Shown: positions 43,624-51,411 of the stretch, in pieces
Layout: each line of letters starts with the position of its first letter
Numbering within the stretch: the stretch's first letter is position 1
Assembly (NCBI GenBank): GCA_964399545.1
Contig: CAYNRG010000002.1
Coordinates: forward strand, 231,637 to 295,636
Origin: CAYNRG01 sp964399545
Lineage (GTDB): Bacteria > Bacillota_I > Bacilli_A > Erysipelotrichales > Erysipelotrichaceae
Length of the DNA stretch: 64,000 nt
Reading direction: 5' to 3'
Notes under the pieces: generated by a model
Seen by the model: the letters and a program-made list of their open reading frames with translations, nothing else
Database searches by the model: none
What the model was told of the DNA's origin: nothing
Program-made: the position numbers and the translations under genes

Positions 43624-44451
43624 ATGAGAAAATTAGTATTTGGACTAGCAGTGATGTTGTTGATGGTGGGGTGTTCAAGCCCATCAAAAGAAACAAATGA
43701 ATTAGGCGATAAAAAAGAAGTTTTGACTGTAGGAATGGAGTGTAACTATGCACCATTTAACTGGTCACAAGTAAACCAATCAGAAACAGCACAAAAGATT
43801 TCGGCGGTAGATTATTGTGATGGGTATGATGTTGAAATTGCGCTTCGAATTGCAAAAGAATTAGACATGGAATTAGAAGTTAAAGCGATTTCCTGGGAAG
43901 GATTAATTGTAGCTTTAAATAATGGAGAAATTGATGCGATTATTGCTGGGATGACTCAAACTCCAGAACGTGCAGAGGCAGTTAATTTTACTACACCATA
44001 TTATGAGTCACAAATGGTGATGATTGTTCGAAATAGTGATGAAGAATTAGTTCAAGCTACTTCAATTCAAGATTTTTCAGGCTATAAAGTTTTAGGACAA
44101 GCCAATACCTTGTATGATGAAATCATTAATCAGATTGAAGGAGTGACTCATGTTGTTCCACTACCAACTTATCCACGAATGATTTTATCTCTTCGCCAAG
44201 GAGAAGTTGATGGTATCACAAGTGAGCTTCCTGTTGCTCAAGGCGTTGTTGCTGCAAATCCTGATTTAACGATTGTTACTTTTGAAGAGGGACAAGGGTT
44301 TGAAGCGGATACAACAGTTTCTATCGCAGTAGCTAAGAGTAATGAAGAATTATTAGATAAAATCCAAGAAGCATTAGAAACAATTTCACCTGAAGAAAGA
44401 GTAGCGTTGATGAAAAGTGCGACAGAACGTCAACCGGCAACTGCAGAATAA
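43624..44451 (+). CDS. Amino-acid ABC transporter substrate-binding lipoprotein (probably lysine)
   Basis: A 275-residue SBP_bac_3 lipoprotein. The signal peptide ends in the lipobox LMVGC. The domain shows VGMECNYAPFNW, GYDVEIALRIAKEL and AIIAGMTQTPERAEAVNFT. The frame is open upstream into the terminator, but ATG 43624 follows an AGAGGAG site and begins the signal peptide. Lysine specificity is inferred from the riboswitch. It overlaps the permease start by one base. Confidence 0.9.
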   Translation: MRKLVFGLAVMLLMVGCSSPSKETNELGDKKEVLTVGMECNYAPFNWSQVNQSETAQKISAVDYCDGYDVEIALRIAKELDMELEVKAISWEGLIVALNNGEIDAIIAGMTQTPERAEAVNFTTPYYESQMVMIVRNSDEELVQATSIQDFSGYKVLGQANTLYDEIINQIEGVTHVVPLPTYPRMILSLRQGEVDGITSELPVAQGVVAANPDLTIVTFEEGQGFEADTTVSIAVAKSNEELLDKIQEALETISPEERVALMKSATERQPATAE

Positions 44452-45212
44452 TGGATTTTTCAGTTATTGTAAAAATTATCTCTCGCTATTATCCATCAAT
44501 CTTACTAGGTGTTAGAAGCACGTTATTGGTTGCGTTAACAGGGACGATAATTGGATTAATCATTGGACTTGTTATTGGTGGTCTAAAAGCTATAAAAGTA
44601 GATGACACAGCTTCTTCTTTAACTAAGATTAGTAAGAAAGTTTATGATGTTGTTTCGACAATTTATATTGAAATTTTTAGAGGAACACCAATGATGATTC
44701 AAGCACTTTTTCTATACTATGCTTTATTAAAGGTGATTAATTGGACACCACTTATTGCGGGGATTTTTGTTATCTCTATTAATACTGGAGCCTACATGTC
44801 AGAAATTATTCGCTCTGGAATTCAATCGGTGGATAAAGGACAGAAAGAAGCTGCAAGATCTTTGGGGATGTCCAATAGTCAAACAATGATGTTGGTAATT
44901 TTACCTCAAGCGATTCGAAATGCTTTTCCTGCAATCGGAAATGAGTTTATCGTAAATATAAAAGATAGTTCAGTTTTATCGGTTATTTCATTAACCGAGT
45001 TGATGTTCCAAGCAAATCGAGTGGCAGGAAGTACATTAAAATTTGAGGAGACATATTTTGTGATTGCTTGCGTTTATTTAATGCTAACAATGACTGTAAG
45101 TATGATTTTAAAGAGCATTGAAAAAAGAATGAATCACACAAAAACAAGTTATCCACAATCCGTGACTTCTTCAGCACAAATGGGGATGGCAACACAAGGA
45201 GAAGAGCGATGA
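44451..45212 (+). CDS. Amino-acid ABC transporter permease (probably lysine)
   Basis: A 253-residue HisM/GlnP-type permease with about five TM helices. The conserved EAARSLGMSNSQTMMLVILPQAIRNAFP coupling loop is visible in two parts, and EIFRGTPMMIQ precedes it. The first residues include RSTLLVALTGT, typical of the family. The stop overlaps the ATPase start as ATGA. Confidence 0.92.
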   Translation: MDFSVIVKIISRYYPSILLGVRSTLLVALTGTIIGLIIGLVIGGLKAIKVDDTASSLTKISKKVYDVVSTIYIEIFRGTPMMIQALFLYYALLKVINWTPLIAGIFVISINTGAYMSEIIRSGIQSVDKGQKEAARSLGMSNSQTMMLVILPQAIRNAFPAIGNEFIVNIKDSSVLSVISLTELMFQANRVAGSTLKFEETYFVIACVYLMLTMTVSMILKSIEKRMNHTKTSYPQSVTSSAQMGMATQGEER

Positions 45213-45943
45213 GTCGATTGTTAGAGGTTAAAAATATTCATAAGCGATTTGGTCAGCTAGAGGTATTAAAAGGAATAAATTTCTCAGTTAATAAAAACGA
45301 TGTTGTTTGTTTAATCGGCGCATCGGGAAGTGGTAAGTCTACAATGTTGAGATGTATTAATTTGTTAGAGAAACCAGATAGTGGTGAGATTTTAGTCGAT
45401 GGAGAAGATATTCTACGAGTAAAAGATGTTAATCAGTATCGAGCAAAAGTAGGAATGGTTTTTCAACAGTTTAATTTATTTAACAACATGTCTGTTGTAA
45501 AAAATTGCATGGTAGCGCAAATGAAAGTGCTGAAACGCTCAGAAGCAGAAGCAAAAGAAAAAGCGTTGCATTACTTAAAAAAAGTAGGAATGGAACATTT
45601 TGCAGAAGCTGCAAGTACTACATTATCTGGTGGTCAAAAACAGCGGGTAGCGATTGCTAGAGCGCTATGCATGGAACCTGAAATTTTACTTTTTGACGAG
45701 CCTACTTCTGCATTAGATCCTGAAATGGTCGGTGAAGTTTTAGAAGTTATGAAAACTTTAGCGAATGAAGGCTTGACTATGGTTGTTGTAACTCATGAAA
45801 TGGATTTTGCAAAAGATGTAGCAACACATGTTGTTTTTATGGATAAAGGAGTTCTTGAAGAAGAAGGAAGTCCAGAAGATATTTTCACGAATCCACAACA
45901 GGAGAGAACTAAATCATTTTTAAACAGAGTTTTAAAAAAATAA
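45209..45943 (+). CDS. Amino-acid ABC transporter ATPase (probably lysine)
   Basis: A 244-residue GlnQ-type ATPase. Walker A is GASGSGKST, the Q-loop is VFQQFNLF, the signature is LSGGQKQR, Walker B is LLFDEPTSALDPE and the switch is VTHEM. It is the last gene of the riboswitch operon, followed by a terminator. Confidence 0.95.
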   Translation: MSRLLEVKNIHKRFGQLEVLKGINFSVNKNDVVCLIGASGSGKSTMLRCINLLEKPDSGEILVDGEDILRVKDVNQYRAKVGMVFQQFNLFNNMSVVKNCMVAQMKVLKRSEAEAKEKALHYLKKVGMEHFAEAASTTLSGGQKQRVAIARALCMEPEILLFDEPTSALDPEMVGEVLEVMKTLANEGLTMVVVTHEMDFAKDVATHVVFMDKGVLEEEGSPEDIFTNPQQERTKSFLNRVLKK

Positions 45944-45946
45944 TAA

Positions 45947-45971
45947 AAAAAGAAGGGATACCTTCTTTTTA
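45947..45971 (+). terminator. Intrinsic terminator after the lysine importer operon
   Basis: Stem AAAGAAGG/CCTTCTTT with a GATA loop and T-run. Confidence 0.8.
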
Positions 45972-46010
45972 GTTTTGGATTTGAAGAGGTGGATATGTAA
46001 TGAACCATTT

Positions 46011-46074
46011 CTAGATGATCTAGTTGCGAATGGATGTTCATAATCCTCTAATAGAGGGTAGTACATATTAGAGG
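46011..46074. repeat. Two palindromes in an intergenic region
   Basis: CTAGATGATCTAG (46011-46023) is a 6-bp inverted repeat around one base. CCTCTAATA/TATTAGAGG (46045-46053 and 46066-46074) is a perfect 9-bp inverted repeat. Neither is T-ended, so operators are as likely as RNA hairpins. The rest of 45972-46238 shows nothing recognisable. Confidence 0.4.
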
Positions 46075-46238
46075 AATGAAAAGCATTTACAAAGTCGGTT
46101 CAATGAGTTCTAGTTTAGAATTTGATTATTTAATTGTAGAAATGATTAATAAAAAACAAATTTTAAAAAGTATAGTATATAGAATATATTGAATTGATTA
46201 ATGATTGTGTGGTAAAATTTAAAAAAGGAGATAGTAAT

Positions 46239-46409
46239 ATGAAAAAAGAGAATAATTTGGTACAGCTGGGATTTTTATTGTATTCACTTGCTTACATGAT
46301 AAATAGATTTTTAGTAAAAATTAGTGCTCCGATTTATATGGGGATACTCGCTGTTTCACTTATTTGTATGATTGCGGGAATGGTTAAAATTAGAAAGAAT
46401 CAAAAGTGA
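46239..46409 (+). CDS. Small two-TM membrane protein
   Basis: A 56-residue protein (MKKENNLVQLG start) with two hydrophobic segments (~7-25 and ~31-49) and a basic tail. ATG 46239 lies 9 bases after GGAG; an upstream in-frame TTG has no such site. No family is recognised. A second 56-residue two-TM protein lies in the PTS locus (52800), with limited resemblance. Confidence 0.55.
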   Translation: MKKENNLVQLGFLLYSLAYMINRFLVKISAPIYMGILAVSLICMIAGMVKIRKNQK

Positions 46410-46536
46410 CTAAGATTCTTGAGCTATTTAAAGACTTATTGAATGTATAAAAAAATAGCACAATTGACAAATGGGTGTTAGAGGATCCAGAAGGTAAAGG
46501 TTCTAGAATAACTAAGTAAGATGGAGGAGAATGAAC

Positions 46537-46974
46537 ATGAAAAAAATGTTAATAGCTTTGATTGTTTTAAGTATAATTACAGGATGTAGCTCAAAAGAAG
46601 GGGGAACATCTGGAGAAACAGGTATAGTTTGCGAACTTAGTAATAAAGAGGTTGGTGGAGTTGTTTCAAAGATTATCATCAATAGCAAAGAGGATGAAAT
46701 TTTAAAGGTTGAAGAAGTAACAGAAGTTTATGGTTGGCAGCAAGAACATAAAAAAGAAGATATTGAGGACACCTATAATCGAGTGAAAGAAACTCTTGAA
46801 ACATTAGGTGCAGAATTTAACTATGTAGTAGAGGAAGATAGAATAGAAATAACGATGATGTTTGAATCTAAAGGTGCATCAGAAGAGGCTAAAGAAAGCA
46901 TGGGAGTTGCTCAGGGGCTAGAGAAATTTACGGAAAATCTTCAAGTAGAAGGTTATTATTGTAAAGAGAATTAA
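46537..46974 (+). CDS. DUF1307-like lipoprotein (YehR type)
   Basis: A 145-residue lipoprotein with the lipobox IITGC. The mature part resembles the DUF1307/YehR pattern of small surface lipoproteins, with two Cys possibly paired (GIVCEL and the C-terminal GYYCKEN). GGAGGA fits ATG 46537 (7 bases) better than ATG 46531 (1 base). Function is unknown. It sits between two amino-acid transporter operons. Confidence 0.65.
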   Translation: MKKMLIALIVLSIITGCSSKEGGTSGETGIVCELSNKEVGGVVSKIIINSKEDEILKVEEVTEVYGWQQEHKKEDIEDTYNRVKETLETLGAEFNYVVEEDRIEITMMFESKGASEEAKESMGVAQGLEKFTENLQVEGYYCKEN

Positions 46975-47016
46975 TTTTGATAACTTTTGAATTTCAATGA
47001 AAAAGTTAAAAAAATC

Positions 47017-47045
47017 TTGACAAAGAAAAGAAATTTAGATAAAGT
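47017..47045 (+). promoter_or_regulatory. Promoter of the T-box operon
   Basis: A perfect TTGACA, exactly 17 bp, then TAAAGT. Confidence 0.7.
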
Positions 47046-47050
47046 ATAGA

Positions 47051-47276
47051 AAATCAATGATAAAGAGTAGTAGACTATTGGAAACGTAACAGAGAGCTCA
47101 TGGATGGTGAAAATGAGATGTGAAAGATAGTTGAAACGAGCTTTGGAGATTCGTCGTATGAAAGTAAGATGGATGTATCCCTGCATTAAAGGGAAGGTGG
47201 CTTAGTGGAAAGCATTAAGCAAGTTGAGTGGTACCGCGGAATTTTTCGTCTCTATAAGTATATAGAGGCGTTTTTT
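47051..47276 (+). ncRNA. T-box riboswitch with terminator
   Basis: Seen in order: the loop-E element AGTAGTA in stem I, the distal stem I region (AGAGAGCTCATGG...TGGTGAAAATGAG), a 3' stem I strand reading GATAGTT-GAAACGAG-CTTT, the T-box core GTGGTACCGCGG and a 10-bp terminator (CGTCTCTATA/TATAGAGGCG) with six Ts. Uncharged tRNA should favour antitermination. The specifier codon is ambiguous: ACG directly after the conserved GAA, or AAC or CGA in a shifted reading. The TGGT bulge calls for a tRNA with discriminator A. Confidence 0.88.
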
Positions 47277-47296
47277 AGTTCAACGGAGGAAAAATC

Positions 47297-47332
47297 ATGA
47301 AGAAAAGAGTACGGTGGGTAGAACGACGATGA
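47297..47332 (+). CDS. Arg-rich 11-residue leader peptide ORF
   Basis: ATG plus ten sense codons and TGA encode MKKRVRWVERR (four Arg of 11, ending in CGA CGA). GGAGG lies 7 bases upstream, as strong a ribosome binding site as any gene here. It sits just after the T-box terminator and 54 bases before the substrate-binding protein start. It could sense arginine supply by translation or be chance. Confidence 0.4.
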   Translation: MKKRVRWVERR

Positions 47333-47385
47333 AATTTTAAAGAAGAAAGATAAGAAAAGAAAAAATAAAGAGGAGGAAAAGAAAG

Positions 47386-48159
47386 ATGAAAAAGTTAGGG
47401 ATTATTATGTTAGTTGTAGGATTACTTGTAGGATGTACAGCAAAAAAAGAAGCAGGAAGTGAATCAACATGGAATGAAACATTGATCAAAGAAAATGTGA
47501 TTTCAATTGGAGTATCGCCAGATTATCCACCGTATGAATCGTTGGATGTGAATGGAAACTTAGAAGGATTTGATATTGATTTTATGACAGAGGTGGTTTC
47601 AATTCTTAATGCGAAAGAAGAAGCGAACTATGAAATTGAGTGGGTACAAATGGAGTTTAGTACCATTATTACATCACTTCAAATGGGACAATTGGATTTA
47701 GGAGTTTCTGGTTTTACTTATGATGAGAAAAGAGATGTTTTATTTTCAACACCATACATTGAAAGTGCAACTTTTGTTTTAACTAATGGAAATGAAGATA
47801 TTCAATCTATTGATGATTTAGAAGGAAAAGTTATTGGTGTTCAATTAGGTTCTACAGGAGAAACAGCAGCAAAAGAAATTAAAGATGCTCAAGTGATTAG
47901 TATTAGTGATGTAAATATTATGATGGAATCTTTAAAAAGTAATGCTTATGATGCTGTAGCACTAGATCAAGGAGTAGCAATGAAATATGTTAATAATTCA
48001 GGGTTTACTCTAGTTGAAGGAAGTCTAATTGATGATAGTATGTATGTGATTGCTAAAAATGGAAAGACTTTATTGATGGATAAAATTAATGAAGCGGTTG
48101 AAGAATTTAAAGGAACAGAAAAGTATCAAGAACTCCTTGAAAAGTGGGATTTAAAATAG
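47386..48159 (+). CDS. Amino-acid ABC transporter substrate-binding lipoprotein (T-box regulated)
   Basis: A 257-residue SBP_bac_3 lipoprotein with lipobox LLVGC. The domain shows IGVSPDYPPYESLD, LEGFDIDFMTEV and LGVSGFTYDEKRDVLFST. GAGGAGG precedes the ATG. Its ligand should be the amino acid read by the T-box. It forms an operon with the permease and ATPase downstream. Confidence 0.9.
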   Translation: MKKLGIIMLVVGLLVGCTAKKEAGSESTWNETLIKENVISIGVSPDYPPYESLDVNGNLEGFDIDFMTEVVSILNAKEEANYEIEWVQMEFSTIITSLQMGQLDLGVSGFTYDEKRDVLFSTPYIESATFVLTNGNEDIQSIDDLEGKVIGVQLGSTGETAAKEIKDAQVISISDVNIMMESLKSNAYDAVALDQGVAMKYVNNSGFTLVEGSLIDDSMYVIAKNGKTLLMDKINEAVEEFKGTEKYQELLEKWDLK

Positions 48160-48161
48160 GA

Positions 48162-48839
48162 ATGACAATTGTACAGATGATAACGATTGAGAATATCACG
48201 CTTCTATTAAAAGGAGCGATGATTTCTCTGCTTATTGCCACTTGTGCCTTTATCTTTGGAACGATACTGGGGATCATTGGTGCATCAATGAGAATTTCAA
48301 AAAATAAGATTTTAAGATTCATTGGGAAAATGTATGTGGAAGTTATTCGTGGAACTCCGATGTTACTTCAAATATTATTCCTTTACCTTGGGTTTCCAAC
48401 TTTCTATACTATGATTACAGGAAATATTATTCGTGTGAATCCTTATGTAATTGGAACGATTGCGATTAGCATCAATAGTGGTGCATATGCAACAGAATTA
48501 ATTCGTGGTGGAATTTTAGCTATCGATAAAGGTCAATGGGAAGCTGCTCAGACATTGGGTCTGCCTTATGGTCTGACAATGAGAAAAATTATTCTTCCAC
48601 AAGCGTTTAAAAATATTTTGCCCCCACTTGTTTCAGAGTTTATTGTTTTAATTAAAGACTCTTGTTTGATTTCGGTAATTGGGGGAGTAGAACTATTGCA
48701 GCAGTCTCGGATTCTGGGTACAACGTATTATAACTATATGGTCTTTTTAATTCTTGCATCAATCCTATATCTGATGATGACTGGACTTGTTTCAGTAATT
48801 GCGACCAAAGTAGAAAAGAGGATGATGAGATATGATTAA
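48162..48839 (+). CDS. Amino-acid ABC transporter permease (T-box regulated)
   Basis: A 225-residue HisM/GlnP-type permease with about five TM helices, EVIRGTPMLLQ and the coupling loop WEAAQTLGLPYGLTMRKIILPQA. The start is uncertain: GTG 48144 lies inside the previous gene, ATG 48162 is just 2 bases after its stop, and ATG 48177 would still give a complete protein. It overlaps the ATPase by 8 bases. Confidence 0.9.
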   Translation: MTIVQMITIENITLLLKGAMISLLIATCAFIFGTILGIIGASMRISKNKILRFIGKMYVEVIRGTPMLLQILFLYLGFPTFYTMITGNIIRVNPYVIGTIAISINSGAYATELIRGGILAIDKGQWEAAQTLGLPYGLTMRKIILPQAFKNILPPLVSEFIVLIKDSCLISVIGGVELLQQSRILGTTYYNYMVFLILASILYLMMTGLVSVIATKVEKRMMRYD

Positions 48840-49554
48840 AGTGAAAGGCCTAAAGAAAAAATTCAAACAAGTAATTGCTTTGGATAACATTGAAACTACA
48901 ATTTCTAAAGGAGAAGTAGTTTGTTTAATTGGACCAAGTGGTAGTGGGAAAAGTACCTTGTTACGAGCAATTAAAGGGTTGGAAAAAGTAGATGAGGGAG
49001 AAATTTTTATTGATGGAGAACCTCTTAATGTAAAAGATTTAAACCAACAAAAAAAGATGGGCTTTGTTTTTCAACAGTTTAACTTATTTCCACATTTAAC
49101 AGTATTAGAAAATATTATTTTATCTCCTGTTGAAATCTTGAAAATGGAAAAAAATAAAGCCATTCAGCTAGCAGAAGAATTATTAACAAAGGTTGGCTTA
49201 GTGGATAAGAAAAATAGTTATCCGAATCAGTTATCTGGAGGACAGAAGCAACGGGTAGCGATTGCACGTTCTTTAGCGATGGACCCTGAGGTAATGTTGT
49301 TTGATGAGCCAACATCGGCACTAGATCCAGAAATGGTTTGTGAAGTGTTGAAAGTAATGCAAGATTTAGCAAGCCAAGGAATGAGTATGATTGTGGTCAC
49401 CCATGAAATGGGATTTGCAAGGAAGATTGCTTCTCGTATTTTATTTTTGGAAGAAGGACAACTTGTAGAGGATGAAGAACCAAAGAAATTTTTTGAAAAT
49501 CCAACAACTAAAAGAGCACAAGAATTCTTGGATAAAATGACTTATTTACATTAG
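48832..49554 (+). CDS. Amino-acid ABC transporter ATPase (T-box regulated)
   Basis: A 240-residue GlnQ-type ATPase. Walker A is GPSGSGKST, the Q-loop is VFQQFNLF, the signature is LSGGQKQR, Walker B is MLFDEPTSALDPE and the switch is VTHEMGFA. It is a paralogue of the ATPase at 45209. A terminator follows. Confidence 0.95.
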   Translation: MIKVKGLKKKFKQVIALDNIETTISKGEVVCLIGPSGSGKSTLLRAIKGLEKVDEGEIFIDGEPLNVKDLNQQKKMGFVFQQFNLFPHLTVLENIILSPVEILKMEKNKAIQLAEELLTKVGLVDKKNSYPNQLSGGQKQRVAIARSLAMDPEVMLFDEPTSALDPEMVCEVLKVMQDLASQGMSMIVVTHEMGFARKIASRILFLEEGQLVEDEEPKKFFENPTTKRAQEFLDKMTYLH

Positions 49555-49576
49555 AAAATAAATTGATTTGATGGAA

Positions 49577-49618
49577 AAACATCTTGATTATCAGCAAGTG
49601 ATTGGAAGATGTTTTTTT
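49577..49618 (+). terminator. Intrinsic terminator after the T-box operon
   Basis: Stem AAACATCTT/AAGATGTTT with a 20-base loop and a seven-T run. Confidence 0.78.
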
Positions 49619-49660
49619 AATATAAGAAATTTAAATTTAGTCCCTTTTTAAGAAGAAGAG

Positions 49661-49669
49661 TGGTATAAT
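49661..49669 (+). promoter_or_regulatory. Extended -10 promoter of the MATE gene
   Basis: TGGTATAAT lies 32 bases before the GTG start. Confidence 0.6.
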
Positions 49670-49700
49670 AGAAAGAATTAGATAAGAAAGGAGATTTTTA

Positions 49701-51077
49701 GTGAGAGAAAGTAAAATGACAAATGGTACGGTCTGGAAAAAAATCTTCTTTTTTACAATACCGCTATTATTAGGAAATATTTTTCAACTACTGTATAGCA
49801 CGGTAGATTCAATTGTTGTTGGACAATATGTGGGAAGTACTGCTTTAGCAGCGGTGAGTGCATCGGGTCCCTTGGTGAACTTAACAGTAGGTTTTTTTGT
49901 AGGTGTGTCGGTTGGAGCAGGAGTTATTGTAGGAAGACATTATGGTGCAGGTAGGAAGGAGGAACTTTCGGTAACAGTACATACCTTTATTACCTTTTCG
50001 GTATTATTTGGCGTTGTCTTGGTTATCATAGGATCTTTATTTTCATCCCAAATTTTAATGTGGATGAAAACACCAACTGATGTATTACCTCAAGCTACTG
50101 AGTATTTAAGAATTTATTTTTTAGGAGTTGTATTTTTAACATTGTATAATGCTGTAACAGGAATTCTTCGCGCTGTAGGAGATTCAAAAACACCCTTGTA
50201 TTTTTTAATTATTTCAAGTTGCTTAAATATTGTTTTAGATGTTTATTTTGTAACCAGCTTAGATATGGGGATTTCTGGAGTAGCGTGGGCGACATTATTA
50301 TCACAAGGAGTTTCGTGTATTTTAGTTTTAGTGATTCTTTTAAAAAGTAAAGAAAGTTATAAATTAAGAATTAAGAAAATTGGAATAGATATTGCAACCT
50401 TGAAGCAAATTATTCGAATTGGAATTCCATCGGGATTTCAGAATATGATTGTTTCTTTTTCTAACGTGCTAGTTCAATCTTACGTGAATAGTTTTGGCTC
50501 AACAGCAATTGCAGGGTTTGGTGCAGCACTGAAGTTAAATGGATATATCTCTTTACCGATTAATAGCTTTGCCTTATCGGTTACAACCTTTACGGCGCAA
50601 AACATTGGTGCTAATAAAATGGAACGAGTAAAAGATGGAATTCAATCGACATTGATTATGGGGATTTTATCAGTGGTTTTACTGGGAATTCCGATATGGA
50701 TAGCGGCAGATTTCTTTGTCGGTTTCTTTACTCAAGATCCAGCAGTTATCGCAGTAGGAGCTACAGCGATGAGAACAATGATTCCGTTCTTCATTCCGTT
50801 GGGTGTTCACTTGATTTACTCTGGTGTGTTGCGAGCACAGGCTAAAACAATTATACCGATGTTAGTCTCCATTATTAGCATGGTTGTTGTCCGGCAGTTA
50901 TATTTATGGATGATCATGCCTATTTTTAATCGAATTAATGTTGTTTCTTGGGGGTATAGTTTGACATGGTCCTTAGCGGCAATATTGACAACTACTTATT
51001 TTTATCTAATAAAAGGCAAAGAAGAAGTTTATAATCCAACAGAATGGTCTAAACATGCAGAAACTCAAGAAATTTAG
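49701..51077 (+). CDS. MATE family efflux transporter
   Basis: A 458-residue Na+ or H+ coupled exporter with about twelve TM helices in two halves. The family start is visible as IPLLLGNIFQLLYSTVDSIVVGQYVG, and the second half begins at IRIGIPSGFQNMIVSFSN. AAAGGAG lies 7 bases before the GTG. The substrate (drug, metabolite or peptide) cannot be predicted. A single-gene unit ending in a long terminator. Confidence 0.92.
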   Translation: MRESKMTNGTVWKKIFFFTIPLLLGNIFQLLYSTVDSIVVGQYVGSTALAAVSASGPLVNLTVGFFVGVSVGAGVIVGRHYGAGRKEELSVTVHTFITFSVLFGVVLVIIGSLFSSQILMWMKTPTDVLPQATEYLRIYFLGVVFLTLYNAVTGILRAVGDSKTPLYFLIISSCLNIVLDVYFVTSLDMGISGVAWATLLSQGVSCILVLVILLKSKESYKLRIKKIGIDIATLKQIIRIGIPSGFQNMIVSFSNVLVQSYVNSFGSTAIAGFGAALKLNGYISLPINSFALSVTTFTAQNIGANKMERVKDGIQSTLIMGILSVVLLGIPIWIAADFFVGFFTQDPAVIAVGATAMRTMIPFFIPLGVHLIYSGVLRAQAKTIIPMLVSIISMVVVRQLYLWMIMPIFNRINVVSWGYSLTWSLAAILTTTYFYLIKGKEEVYNPTEWSKHAETQEI

Positions 51078-51160
51078 GAAGGGTTAAAGTAGATAGGACT
51101 TCTTTGAAATGGAGAAGAACCAAATGAGATTTTATTTGTCTTCAAAAGAATGTATTGAGG

Positions 51161-51211
51161 AAAAGCTATTCTTATTGTTAGCGAAATGCTAAGAGAATAG
51201 CTTTTATTTTT
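51161..51211 (+). terminator. Long terminator after the MATE gene
   Basis: AAAAGCTATTCT/AGAATAGCTTTT encloses TTAGC/GCTAA, giving a nearly continuous hairpin followed by ATTTTT. Confidence 0.85.
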
Positions 51212-51226
51212 GAAAAAAGAAAAGGC

Positions 51227-51255
51227 TTGCATTTTAAATTAAGTTGGAGTATAGT
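51227..51255 (+). promoter_or_regulatory. Promoter of the PTS/GH4 sugar operon
   Basis: TTGCAT, exactly 17 bp, then TATAGT. Confidence 0.7.
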
Positions 51256-51267
51256 GGAATTATACAA

Positions 51268-51281
51268 GTGGTATATACCAC
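51268..51281 (+). promoter_or_regulatory. Palindromic operator, probably for the GntR/UTRA repressor
   Basis: GTGGTATATACCAC is a perfect 14-bp palindrome 12 bases after the -10 box. TGGTATATACCA matches the GGTnnnnACC operator style of HutC/UTRA GntR regulators, and such a gene lies in this locus (53078). Binding there would block the transcript start. The regulator-operator pairing is inferred. Confidence 0.65.
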
Positions 51282-51411
51282 AAAAACAGAGAGTGAAAGC
51301 CCATTCATTTTATGTGCTTGTGGATTACGACGAGTTAAGCTCGATGAGCAGGAAGCTAGAAGCTTCAGGTTAACATTAAAATTAACATTGATAAGAAAGG
51401 GGAAAATTTTA
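51282..51411 (+). other. Structured 5' leader of the PTS operon
   Basis: About 130 transcribed bases with small hairpins (CGAG/CTCG at 51331-51343; GAAGCT/AGCTTC at 51352-51366). There is no terminator and no recognised riboswitch or RAT element. An in-frame reading frame runs through it from 51244 but starts inside the promoter, so it is not coding. Confidence 0.4.

Noticed and set aside
51294..51307. cre-like TGAAAGCCCATTCA in the PTS leader
   Set aside because: The essential central CG is CC and another core position differs, so CcpA binding is unlikely.
51244..51411. 56-residue extension of EIIC
   Set aside because: The frame begins inside the promoter -10 and crosses the operator, and the family start lies at ATG 51412.
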